Assembly (NCBI GenBank): GCA_947302865.1
Contig: CAMYWS010000073.1
Location: forward strand, 1 to 6,011
Direction: 5' to 3'
Source: an uncultured Clostridia bacterium
GTDB taxonomy: Bacteria > Bacillota_A > Clostridia > Christensenellales > CAG-138
DNA length: 6,011 nucleotides
Below are positions 1 to 5,249 of this stretch, one piece after another. The notes beneath the pieces are model-generated. The model was not told the origin of the DNA. It ran no database searches and saw only the letters and a list, made by a program, of their open reading frames with translations. Within the stretch, counting starts at the first letter, position 1; every line of letters begins with the position of its first letter. The translations under genes were made by a program, and so were the position numbers.

Positions 1-1001
1 GTCTTGCCGAGCACGCGGAGCTGCGTTGCCACGCGGTTCGCGCTCGTCGTTTTGCCCGAGCTCGACGGGCCCGCGATCAGCACGGCGCGCGCGCCGCGGT
101 TGACGATCTCGGTCGCGATCTCCGCGAACCTGCGCTCGTGCAGCGCTTCGTTGACGCGGATCAGCTCGCGCACGCTTCCGTTTTCGACCATGTCGTTGAG
201 GTCGGCGACGCACCGGCAGTGCATGAGATCGCCCCACTTGTCCGACCGTGCAAAGACCTTGGAAAGATTCGGCATATACACGTAGCGCGTCGCGACGTCC
301 GCGTCCGCGGTCGACGGGCGCAGCAGGAACAGCCCGCCCGGACGGAACTGGAGGTCGAACACCTTTGCGTAGCCGGTAGAAGGCAGCATCTCGCCGTAGA
401 AGTAGTCCGCGTAATCGTCGTGCGCGTACACGTCGAAGTATGTGAACTGCCGCCACTTCAGAAGCCGCACCTTGTCCGCCTGTCCGTCCTTCTCAAAGAG
501 CTGGATCGCCTCGTCGATGTCGAGGCGCTTTCGCGTGAGCGGATAGTCGGCTTCGACGATCTCACGCATCTTCGCGCGCACCGTTTCAACGTCGTCCGGC
601 GTGAGCTGCGGCTCCATGTCCACGGAGACGTCCAGCGACGGACCGATCGCATAGTTGACCTTCGCGTGCGCGTCCGGGAACAGCTCGCGCATGGCAAGGA
701 AAAAGATGTAGATGATCGTGCGCTCGTAAATCGCGCGGCCGCGGCTCTCCTCGTAGCGGATCAGCTTCACGTCGCCGCCGCCCTTTCGGATCGCCTTACG
801 CATGCGGAACGTCGTGGGATTGTCGCCCTGCTCCTTTTCGCGCAGCGGAATGTAGTTTAGCGTAAATACCTCGCCCGCGATGTCCGCGGCGATCGGACGC
901 GTCTTTAAGCTATCGGTATCGAGCCCGAGCCTTCGTACGACGTCCAGAAGGCGTTCGCCTGCGAAAACTTCCGCGGGAATGCCGTTGATACGGATCTGCA
1001 T
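1..1001 (-). CDS. Nucleoside (uridine) kinase family protein, 3' end outside the window
   Basis: Reading leftward from ATG at 999-1001, the frame stays open to the window edge (333 codons). The N-terminus (residues about 1-65, starting MQIRINGIPAEVFAGERLLD) looks like a TGS-type ubiquitin-like domain. A middle region resembling the threonyl-tRNA synthetase second additional domain follows (an ELFPDAHAKVNYAIGPSLDV stretch near residues 107-126). The Walker A P-loop GPSSSGKTT is at residues 311-319 (bases 45-71), and the window ends 14 residues later. This order, TGS-like, SAD-like, then uridine kinase/phosphoribulokinase domain, is known in clostridial nucleoside kinases of about 550 residues, so roughly 200 residues should lie outside. 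The expected reaction is NTP-dependent phosphorylation of a nucleoside in the cytosol; the exact substrate is not readable here. A G-rich run (GGGGG, bases 1011-1015) inside the end of the upstream ppaC remnant is the likely ribosome binding site, and the two frames are 6 bases apart, so translation is probably coupled. Confidence 0.88.
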   Translation of the reverse strand, partial: MQIRINGIPAEVFAGERLLDVVRRLGLDTDSLKTRPIAADIAGEVFTLNYIPLREKEQGDNPTTFRMRKAIRKGGGDVKLIRYEESRGRAIYERTIIYIFFLAMRELFPDAHAKVNYAIGPSLDVSVDMEPQLTPDDVETVRAKMREIVEADYPLTRKRLDIDEAIQLFEKDGQADKVRLLKWRQFTYFDVYAHDDYADYFYGEMLPSTGYAKVFDLQFRPGGLFLLRPSTADADVATRYVYMPNLSKVFARSDKWGDLMHCRCVADLNDMVENGSVRELIRVNEALHERRFAEIATEIVNRGARAVLIAGPSSSGKTTSANRVATQLRVLGK

Positions 1002-1007
1002 AGATGT

Positions 1008-1388
1008 TTACCCCCAGAGTAAGGATAGCGCCTGGGCGACCTGTTTTTTGCGTGAAAGCACGCCCGGCAGAAATACGTTGTTGTCCTTGATCTTGACGTT
1101 GGACGCCTCCTCGACGATGTCCACGTCGCCTACGGCGAGCAGCACCGGCGGACGTTCGAAATTCAGGTCCTTTACCTGCGTGAAAACGTTATAGATGCGT
1201 TCAGGCGCCGGAAAGCCGAACCGTTCGGGGATGTGCGCCGTCTCGTCGCTCAGGGTGCCGAGCCGCGCCGCCGTGTAACGCCGGTCGCCCAAAGCGTTCA
1301 TCAGGGCGGCGTACGCGATCGCGGAAACGATCGAATCGGTGTCCGGGTTTTTATGTCCTGTCACGTAGATGAGGTTCTGTACGTCCAT
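1008..1388 (-). pseudogene. ppaC: Internally deleted Mn-dependent inorganic pyrophosphatase (PpaC, family II)
   Basis: This open frame of 126 residues joins the two ends of a family II pyrophosphatase. Residues 6-19 (LIYVTGHKNPDTDS) are the N-terminal DHH-family metal motif, with ligands H12, D16 and D18. Residues 29-78 match the following segment, and QVKDLNFERP (71-80) resembles the entry to the CBS domain of CBS-containing members. From about residue 81 the match jumps to the extreme C-terminus of the DHHA2 domain: VLLAVGD, then NNVFLPGVLSRKKQV, with the substrate-binding RKK at 113-115. The second metal Asp, the DHH motif and nearly all of DHHA2 are absent. The family is about 310 residues, or about 540 with CBS-DRTGG inserts, so 180 to 420 codons are missing with the frame kept. 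It should not hydrolyse pyrophosphate. ATG at 1386-1388 is chosen because a longer frame starting at 1556 would cross the promoter at 1429-1437. A weak AAAGG lies about 10 bases upstream. It leads into the nucleoside kinase gene and may now act mainly as a translated leader. An assembly collapse is the main alternative. Confidence 0.82.
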
Positions 1389-1428
1389 GCCGTTACTGCC
1401 TTTGTGTATAGATAAATATCCATTTTGT

Positions 1429-1457
1429 ATTATAACAGACGAAGTCGGTTTTTGCCA
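1429..1457 (-). promoter_or_regulatory. Extended -10 promoter for the ppaC remnant and nucleoside kinase
   Basis: On the minus strand the sequence reads TGTTATAAT: a perfect TATAAT (1429-1434) preceded by TG and one base (1435-1437), i.e. an extended -10. With 17-bp spacing the -35 is TGGCAA (1452-1457), only 3 of 6 consensus bases, which the extended -10 can compensate for. Transcription would start near 1422, leaving about 34 bases before the ppaC ATG. Confidence 0.6.
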
Positions 1458-1467
1458 CATTTCGCAC

Positions 1468-1496
1468 TTGACGTTTGAAAAAAATTCACATATAAT
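1468..1496 (+). promoter_or_regulatory. Sigma-A type promoter for the riboswitch and cation exchanger
   Basis: TTGACG (1468-1473), a 17-base spacer and a perfect TATAAT (1491-1496) form a near-consensus vegetative promoter. The predicted start near 1503 falls right before the first paired bases of the riboswitch at 1505, which supports both calls. Its -35 box is 10 bp from the -35 of the divergent promoter. Confidence 0.85.
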
Positions 1497-1504
1497 AGCG
1501 GCGT

Positions 1505-1624
1505 AAAAGGGAGTAGCCGACGCGAAAGCGTGGCCTGCGGCGTCAGCACGGATCATGATCCCGCTGCCGGTCGGAATGTGCGAGACTTTTATGCATCATT
1601 TATATGCATGGAAGTCTCTTTTTT
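1505..1624 (+). promoter_or_regulatory. yybP-ykoY manganese riboswitch with transcription terminator
   Basis: The leader carries the hallmarks of the yybP-ykoY (Mn2+-sensing) aptamer: AAAAGGGAGTAGCC at 1505-1518, and GCTGCCGGTCGG followed by GCGAGACTTTT at 1563-1590. Visible pairings are P1, AAAAG (1505-1509) with CTTTT (1586-1590); P2, GCC/GGC (1516-1518 with 1532-1534) plus ACGC/GCGT closed by a GAAA loop (1520-1531); and an arm CAGC/GCTG (1544-1547 with 1563-1566) capped by the palindromic stem GGAT/ATCC (1550-1561). The 3' strand of P1 is also part of the 5' arm of the terminator at 1582-1618, so the two structures exclude each other. For this class, metal binding is known to stabilise the aptamer. 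The inferred output is therefore an ON switch: with Mn2+, P1 forms, the terminator is lost and the exporter gene is read. The assignment rests on recalled consensus motifs, not a covariance search. Confidence 0.85.
1582..1624 (+). terminator. Riboswitch expression-platform terminator
   Basis: A continuous 15-bp stem pairs 1582-1596 with 1604-1618 (GAGACTT with AAGTCTC, two G-U pairs, then ATGCAT with ATGCAT) around a 7-base loop. Six Ts follow at 1619-1624. Bases 1586-1590 are shared with P1 of the aptamer, so this is a conditional rather than a constitutive terminator. Confidence 0.85.
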
Positions 1625-1630
1625 CATGCG

Positions 1631-1640
1631 AAAGGAAGGG
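1631..1640 (+). promoter_or_regulatory. Ribosome binding site fixing the exchanger start
   Basis: AAAGGAAGGG ends 4 bases before ATG at 1645. It lies beyond the riboswitch terminator, so it selects this ATG over the in-frame ATG at 1555, which lies inside the aptamer. Confidence 0.7.
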
Positions 1641-1644
1641 TTTT

Positions 1645-2673
1645 ATGACATTCTCTGTTCCCAATTCCCTCTTTTGGACGATCGTTCTGTTCCTCGTCGG
1701 GCTGGGGCTCATCTGCGTTGCGGGCGACAAGTTCGTCGACGCGGCAGTCGCGATCGCAAAGCGGCTCAAGATCCCGCAGATCGTCGTCGGCGCGACGATC
1801 GTATCGCTCGGTACCACGCTGCCGGAGATCCTCGTCTCCTCCACCGCGGCGTTGGGCAGCGCGCAGTCGCCCGACATCAGCGTGGGAAACGCGCTCGGCA
1901 GCATCATCTGCAACACGGCATTGATTGCGGGCATCGGTCAGCTCATTCGCCCCGCAAAGGAAGTCAAATCAAAATCGGTGAGCTGGCGCATGCTGTTCTT
2001 CGTCGGAACAGCCGTGCTGCTGTTTTGCGCGGTCCTTTTCTCCCCGGCGCAGAATTACATCGGCGCGGACGGCGTTGAAAAGCACTTCGTGGGCTCCGTC
2101 GGCCGCGTGATCGGCATCGTGCTGATCCTCGGCTTCTGTGTCTATGCGTTCCTGTCGATCAAGCTGAAGGACAGCGACGGCGAAGCAGAGTATGACGAAA
2201 GCGAAAAGGTCATGCCGCTGTGGGGCGCGCTTCTGATGCTTGTCATCTCCGCGGCGGCGCTGTTTGTCGGCGCAAATCTGCTCGTCGAAAACGGTCAGCT
2301 GCTCGCAAAGGCCGCAGGCGTACCGGAACGCGTGATCGCCGTCACGATGATCGCGCTCGGCACCTCGCTGCCGGAGCTTGTCACGACCGTGACCTCCTCC
2401 ATCAAGGGGCAGGGCGACGTTGGCCTCGGCAACATCATCGGCGCGAATCTGTTCAACATCCTGCTGGTCCTCGGTCTTCCCGCAGCGATCACCGGCAACA
2501 TCGCCTTCACCGCGCAGTCGCTGTACCTCGACCTGCCGCTGGCGCTGCTTGCCATGTGCGGGCTGATCCTCCCGATGCTCGTCCGCAAAAAGGGCTCGCG
2601 CGTGCAGGGCGCCATCCTGCTTTTGGGCTATATCGGCTACTGCGTCTGGTCGTTCGTCTCCGCGGGGGCGTGA
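1645..2673 (+). CDS. Calcium/cation:sodium antiporter, CaCA superfamily (YrbG type)
   Basis: This 342-residue integral membrane protein has the two inverted alpha repeats that define the CaCA exchangers. Repeat 1 is VVGATIVSLGTTLPEILVS (residues 47-65) followed by GNALGSIICN (81-90). Repeat 2 is VIAVTMIALGTSLPELVTT (230-248) followed by GNIIGANLFN (262-271). The GT(T/S)LPE motifs put the cation-coordinating glutamates at E61 and E244. About ten hydrophobic segments are visible, in two halves of five. An acidic hydrophilic loop (residues about 173-189, with DSDGEAEYDESE) separates them, as in the prokaryotic YrbG/CaxA-like branch. Length matches that family. Members exchange Ca2+ or related divalent cations for Na+ or H+ across the cytoplasmic membrane. 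The gene stands alone between its riboswitch and its own terminator. Control by an Mn2+ riboswitch suggests that the real substrate includes Mn2+, moved outward. The family call is firm; substrate and direction are inferred. Confidence 0.92.
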   Translation: MTFSVPNSLFWTIVLFLVGLGLICVAGDKFVDAAVAIAKRLKIPQIVVGATIVSLGTTLPEILVSSTAALGSAQSPDISVGNALGSIICNTALIAGIGQLIRPAKEVKSKSVSWRMLFFVGTAVLLFCAVLFSPAQNYIGADGVEKHFVGSVGRVIGIVLILGFCVYAFLSIKLKDSDGEAEYDESEKVMPLWGALLMLVISAAALFVGANLLVENGQLLAKAAGVPERVIAVTMIALGTSLPELVTTVTSSIKGQGDVGLGNIIGANLFNILLVLGLPAAITGNIAFTAQSLYLDLPLALLAMCGLILPMLVRKKGSRVQGAILLLGYIGYCVWSFVSAGA

Positions 2674-2694
2674 CGGCAGACGGACCGCTTACAG

Positions 2695-2722
2695 GATCCT
2701 CCTTATGTGAGGATCTTTTTTT
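2695..2722 (+). terminator. Intrinsic terminator after the exchanger gene
   Basis: GATCCTC (2695-2701) pairs with GAGGATC (2709-2715) across a 7-base loop, followed by seven Ts (2716-2722). It starts 22 bases after the stop codon and closes the single-gene unit. Confidence 0.9.
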
Positions 2723-2738
2723 GAAATTTTGCGTATCT

Positions 2739-2769
2739 TTAACTTCGTATAAGGTTCGCTGCGTATGAT
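2739..2769 (+). promoter_or_regulatory. Weak candidate promoter for the lipoprotein gene
   Basis: TATGAT at 2764-2769 matches the -10 consensus at 5 of 6 positions. The best upstream partner, TTAACT at 2739-2744, is poor and 19 bases away. Another pair, TTGAAA (2721-2726) and TATAAG (2748-2753), is 21 bases apart. The terminator before and the lone gene after imply that a promoter exists in 2720-2775, but its exact position is uncertain. A start near 2776 would put the hairpin at 2777-2797 at the very 5' end of the message. Confidence 0.3.
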
Positions 2770-2776
2770 ATGCGCA

Positions 2777-2797
2777 GAAAAGCGAAAAACGCTTTTC
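2777..2797 (+). other. Stem-loop in the 5' leader of the lipoprotein gene
   Basis: GAAAAGCG (2777-2784) pairs perfectly with CGCTTTTC (2790-2797) around a five-A loop. It lies 4 bases before AAAGGAG (2802-2808). No T tract follows, so it is not a terminator. It may protect the 5' end of the mRNA or affect ribosome access. Confidence 0.55.
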
Positions 2798-2816
2798 CCG
2801 GAAAGGAGCTTATTTT

Positions 2817-4457
2817 ATGAAACGCAAACGGATCGTTTCCATCATATCCCTGCTTTTGGGAAGCGTTCTGCTCGTCGCCTGCGCGAAAACGGGTGACGCG
2901 GGCAGCGATGCCGGAACCGCCGGACCCGGCGCGAACGTCGAGGTCCCCGAAGGCGAACTCACCCTCGGCGAACCGTCCGGGGAAATGCCGGCCATGGGCG
3001 AACCTCCCGCGGGTTGGAACGGTGAAGGACAGCCGCCCGAACCGCCGGAAGGCATGGGCAATCCGCCCGATGGCAGGGGCGAACCGCCGGAAGGCCGGAA
3101 CGGCGAAGGGCAGCCGCCCGAACCTCCGGAGGGCATGAGTAATCCGCCCGACGGCATGGGTCAGCCGCCGCAAGGCGGTCCGGGAGGTCCCGGCGGGCAT
3201 GGCGGACACGGCGGTCACGGCGGACAGGGCGGTCACGGCGGCAGCGCGGCAAGCGTAAGCTATACCGCCGCGAACGAGATCGCCGCCGCGATTACGGAAT
3301 CCGGCAAAACATACGCAAGCGCGACCGCGGGCGAGAACGCCCTTTTGATTGCGACAAGCGACTCGGTCACGGTTGAGAACCCGACCGTCACGAAATCCGG
3401 CGACTCGAACGGCGGCGATGCCTGCAGCTTTTACGGGCTGAATGCGGCAATCCTCTGTAAGGACGGCGCAGACGTTACGATCACCGGCGGCACGATCGAA
3501 ACGAACGCTTCCGGCGCAAACGGCGTGTTCAGCTACGGCGGAAACGGCGGCAAAAACGGCGCGGCGGGCGACGGCACGACCGTCACGATCACCGATACGG
3601 TCATCACCACGACCGGCTCGGGCTCCGGCGGCATCATGACGACCGGAGGCGGAACGACGGCTGCAAACAATCTCACCGTCACCACAAGCGGGCAGTCCTC
3701 GGCGCCGATCCGCACCGACCGCGGCGGCGGCACGGTCACAGTCTCCGGCGGCACGTATACCTCGAACGGGCTCGGCTCCCCAGCCGTTTATTCGACGGCA
3801 AAGATCACGGTTTCCGACGCAGCGCTGACCTCAAACCTGTCCGAAGGCATCGTCATCGAGGGCAAAAACAGCGTGAAGCTCGTAAACTGCACGCTTTCCG
3901 CGAACAACACGCAATGCAACGGCAGCGCGGCGTTTCTCGATTCGATTATGCTCTATCAGTCGATGTCCGGCGACGCGGGTTCCGGCACGTCGCAGTTTAC
4001 GATGAACGGCGGTCGGCTCATCTCGCTTTCCGGACACGTCCTCCATGTGACGAACACGAACGCGGTCATCGAGCTTGAAAACGTCGCGATCACGAACGGC
4101 GATCCCGAAAACATTCTGCTTTCCGTGTGCGCAGACGGCTGGAGCGGTGCAAAGAACATTGCGGCGCTGAACGCGAAGCGGCAGATTCTTTCCGGCACGA
4201 TCCTGGTCGGCAGCGATTCCGAGCTGACACTGTCCTTGACCGGCGGGTCTGCCTTTACCGGTGCGATCTCGGGCGCGATTACCAACGCAAGGGGTGAAAC
4301 GGTGTCGACAGACATCGGAACCGTCCATGTCACAATCGACGCTTCGAGCACGTGGACGCTGACAGCGGACACATACATCAGTTCATTTGAAGGCGATGTT
4401 TCCTCGATCGTTGCTAACGGTTTCTCGCTGTATGTCAACGGTGAAAGGATCGCGTGA
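2817..4457 (+). CDS. Surface lipoprotein with Pro/Gly-rich stalk and predicted right-handed beta-helix
   Basis: The 546-residue product starts with a lipoprotein signal peptide: basic MKRKR, a hydrophobic core, and lipobox LVAC with the lipidated Cys at 22. Residues 23-60 are a short acidic linker. Residues 61-118 are Pro/Glu/Gly-rich and contain a 27-residue direct repeat (from N68 and N95). Residues 120-142 are GGP/GGH/GGQ triplets. From about 145 to 430 come Thr/Ser/Gly/Asn-rich strand-turn units such as DVTITGGTIETN, TVTVSGGTYTSN, KITVSDAALTSN and SVKLVNCTLSANN, typical of parallel beta-helix proteins of gut Firmicutes. The end (STWTLTADTY, then NGFSLYVNGERIA) looks like a conserved C-terminal cap of such proteins. 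There is no LPxTG or C-terminal membrane anchor, so attachment would be by the N-terminal lipid. The role is unknown; adhesion or polysaccharide binding is plausible, and no catalytic residues are recognisable. ATG 2817 has AAAGGAG 8 bases upstream. The gene stands alone, with its own terminator. Confidence 0.85.
   Translation: MKRKRIVSIISLLLGSVLLVACAKTGDAGSDAGTAGPGANVEVPEGELTLGEPSGEMPAMGEPPAGWNGEGQPPEPPEGMGNPPDGRGEPPEGRNGEGQPPEPPEGMSNPPDGMGQPPQGGPGGPGGHGGHGGHGGQGGHGGSAASVSYTAANEIAAAITESGKTYASATAGENALLIATSDSVTVENPTVTKSGDSNGGDACSFYGLNAAILCKDGADVTITGGTIETNASGANGVFSYGGNGGKNGAAGDGTTVTITDTVITTTGSGSGGIMTTGGGTTAANNLTVTTSGQSSAPIRTDRGGGTVTVSGGTYTSNGLGSPAVYSTAKITVSDAALTSNLSEGIVIEGKNSVKLVNCTLSANNTQCNGSAAFLDSIMLYQSMSGDAGSGTSQFTMNGGRLISLSGHVLHVTNTNAVIELENVAITNGDPENILLSVCADGWSGAKNIAALNAKRQILSGTILVGSDSELTLSLTGGSAFTGAISGAITNARGETVSTDIGTVHVTIDASSTWTLTADTYISSFEGDVSSIVANGFSLYVNGERIA
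3018..3170 (+). repeat. Tandem 81-bp coding repeat in the lipoprotein stalk
   Basis: Two copies of a unit encoding NGEGQPPEPPEGM(G/S)NPP, then DG(R/M)G(E/Q)PP, lie in direct tandem: 3018-3098 and 3099-3170, the second lacking its last three codons. Most differences are at third codon positions (for example ccg/cct, gaa/gag). The copies are therefore not freshly duplicated and the peptide appears to be conserved. Confidence 0.75.
3174..3242 (+). repeat. GGH/GGP triplet repeat in the lipoprotein
   Basis: About seven GGX triplets (X = P, P, H, H, H, Q, H) are encoded by near-identical 9-base units such as ggcggacac and ggcggtcac. Four histidines at residues 128, 131, 134 and 140 give a possible divalent-metal-binding patch. 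The stretch links the Pro-rich stalk to the beta-helix region. Confidence 0.7.
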
Positions 4458-4471
4458 TCTTTTTCAAACGC

Positions 4472-4501
4472 AAAAGAGCTGCGAAAGCAGTTCTTTTTTT
4501 T
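4472..4501 (+). terminator. Intrinsic terminator after the lipoprotein gene
   Basis: AGAGCTGC pairs with GCAGTTCT (one G-U pair) around a GAAA tetraloop at 4483-4486. A-T pairs extend the stem from 4472-4475 into the T tract at 4494-4501. It lies 14 bases after the stop codon. Confidence 0.92.
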
Positions 4502-4506
4502 ATAGC

Positions 4507-4529
4507 ATTGCTTTGCAAATCAGAGCAAT
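4507..4529. repeat. Inverted repeat 1 upstream of the DUF2975/HTH operon
   Basis: ATTGCTTTG (4507-4515) is complementary to CAGAGCAAT (4521-4529) with one G-T pair, around a 5-base centre CAAAT. It follows the terminator directly and has no T tract. It could be a protein site or a leftover stem-loop. Confidence 0.45.
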
Positions 4530-4538
4530 TCCTCATTC

Positions 4539-4561
4539 CGTAAAATATTTAATGTTTTACG
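4539..4561. repeat. Inverted repeat 2, a 23-bp near-palindrome upstream of the -35
   Basis: The two 11-base arms at 4539-4549 and 4551-4561 flank a central T at 4550, with only one mismatched pair (4546/4554). The outer arms are CGTAAAA and TTTTACG. The centre is about 58 bases before the predicted start, a common position for an activator, and the palindrome ends 11 bases before the -35 box. Confidence 0.55.
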
Positions 4562-4572
4562 TAAATAATGTG

Positions 4573-4601
4573 TTGACAAACGCTAAACCTTGTGTTATCC
4601 T
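4573..4601 (+). promoter_or_regulatory. Promoter of the DUF2975/HTH operon
   Basis: A perfect TTGACA (4573-4578), a 17-base spacer and TATCCT (4596-4601, 4 of 6) are joined by TG plus one base before the -10 (4593-4595), an extended -10. The predicted start is near 4608. This is one of the strongest promoters in the window and is flanked on both sides by dyads. Confidence 0.85.
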
Positions 4602-4612
4602 ATGCTCAGAAG

Positions 4613-4629
4613 TTAACGATTGTCGTTAA
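4613..4629. promoter_or_regulatory. Candidate operator, dyad just downstream of the start point
   Basis: TTAACGA (4613-4619) and TCGTTAA (4623-4629) are perfect 7-bp inverted arms around TTG. The dyad lies at about +6 to +22 from the predicted start, where a bound repressor would block the polymerase. A small Cro/C1 HTH protein is encoded at the end of the same operon and is the natural candidate to bind it; this pairing is inference. Confidence 0.55.
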
Positions 4630-4656
4630 AATGTTAATGAAAACGGAGGCTTCAAA

Positions 4657-5205
4657 ATGAACGACGCAATCAAAAAGAAAATCAACGGTCTCGGACGTGC
4701 CGGGCAGATCATAACGACGATATTGATTATTTTTGTATCGATCGCTTGTGCAACAATGCTGCTGGCAGAAACGCGTTTCCTTCTTCAACTGTTCAGAAAT
4801 CTGCTTAAGCTTGACTTTGCAGCTGTTTCACAGCAAGTATCTTCTGACGGCGCAGATATCCTTAACACATTTCTCACCTCTTTATCCGGTATAGGTTCTC
4901 TGATCACCTTTATTTCATTGAGAAAGCTTTCCGGCAAGATCCGTGTCTGTGAAACGCCCTTTTCGGACGCGGTGATGCACGACTTAAGCGTATATGCATG
5001 GATACGGCTCGTCTGTATGACAGTAACATCGGGCTTATACGTCGTCAGATGTCTCTTGGATATCGAACCATTTTACACGGACGGTCTCGTATTGTATGTC
5101 ATCAGATTGGCGATCTCCGTTCTTTTCTCTGTGATCGTGCTTCTTTTGACAAAGATCTTCCGGCACGGAGCGCAGCTGCAAAAGGAAATTGACGAAACGC
5201 TTTGA
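4657..5205 (+). CDS. DUF2975-like membrane protein, first of two paralogs
   Basis: The 182-residue protein has four hydrophobic segments (about 16-36, 70-90, 110-131 and 144-166). A short cytosolic-type motif, RVCETPFSD (96-104), lies between segments 2 and 3, and a charged tail, IFRHGAQLQKEIDETL (167-182), follows segment 4. These features, and linkage to a YozG-like HTH gene, match the DUF2975 family, exemplified by B. subtilis YoaS beside YozG; the biochemical role of that family is unknown to me. No signal peptide cleavage site or catalytic motif is visible. CGGAGG at 4644-4649 is 7 bases before the ATG. It is the first gene of a three-gene operon behind the promoter at 4573. Its sequence is visibly more AT-rich than the genes to the left. 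The gap to the next gene is 44 bases, with no terminator. Confidence 0.78.
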   Translation: MNDAIKKKINGLGRAGQIITTILIIFVSIACATMLLAETRFLLQLFRNLLKLDFAAVSQQVSSDGADILNTFLTSLSGIGSLITFISLRKLSGKIRVCETPFSDAVMHDLSVYAWIRLVCMTVTSGLYVVRCLLDIEPFYTDGLVLYVIRLAISVLFSVIVLLLTKIFRHGAQLQKEIDETL

Positions 5206-5249
5206 CATTTCCCGAACAAACGATTCAACCATAATCCGGAGGTATCATT

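Noticed and set aside
138..860. Long plus-strand open frame opposite the nucleoside kinase gene
   Set aside because: The product is Arg/Val/His-rich with no recognisable domain and is the antisense of a clear kinase-family protein; GC-rich codons make such frames common.
1389..1556. N-terminal extension of the ppaC remnant to an ATG at 1556 on the minus strand
   Set aside because: The extra 56 codons cross the leftward promoter and the opposite-strand promoter and riboswitch, and match nothing in the family. ATG at 1388 starts right before the conserved motif.
1555..1644. In-frame upstream start for the exchanger at 1555
   Set aside because: It lies in the riboswitch arm, before the terminator, with no ribosome binding site. 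ATG 1645 has AAAGGAAGGG before it and begins at the first membrane segment.
2695..2722. Attachment-site or transposon inverted repeat
   Set aside because: The dyad is followed by seven Ts and sits directly after a stop codon; a plain terminator explains it.
3174..3242. CRISPR-like short repeat array
   Set aside because: The 9-base units are in frame and encode GGX triplets without unique spacers, so this is a coding repeat.
2739..3252. Minus-strand open frames rich in Arg, Pro and Phe opposite the lipoprotein
   Set aside because: They are the antisense reading of the repetitive Pro/Gly stalk, so their apparent repeats come from the plus-strand gene. No ribosome binding site or family match.
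3831..4438. Two overlapping minus-strand frames of 160-165 codons opposite the beta-helix region
   Set aside because: They overlap each other in different frames and show no domain. The plus-strand reading has a signal peptide, repeats and a terminator.
5202..5235. Internal promoter before the second membrane gene (TTGACA at 5202, CATAAT at 5230)
   Set aside because: The spacer is 22 bases, too long for a vegetative promoter, and there is no other -10 at the right distance.
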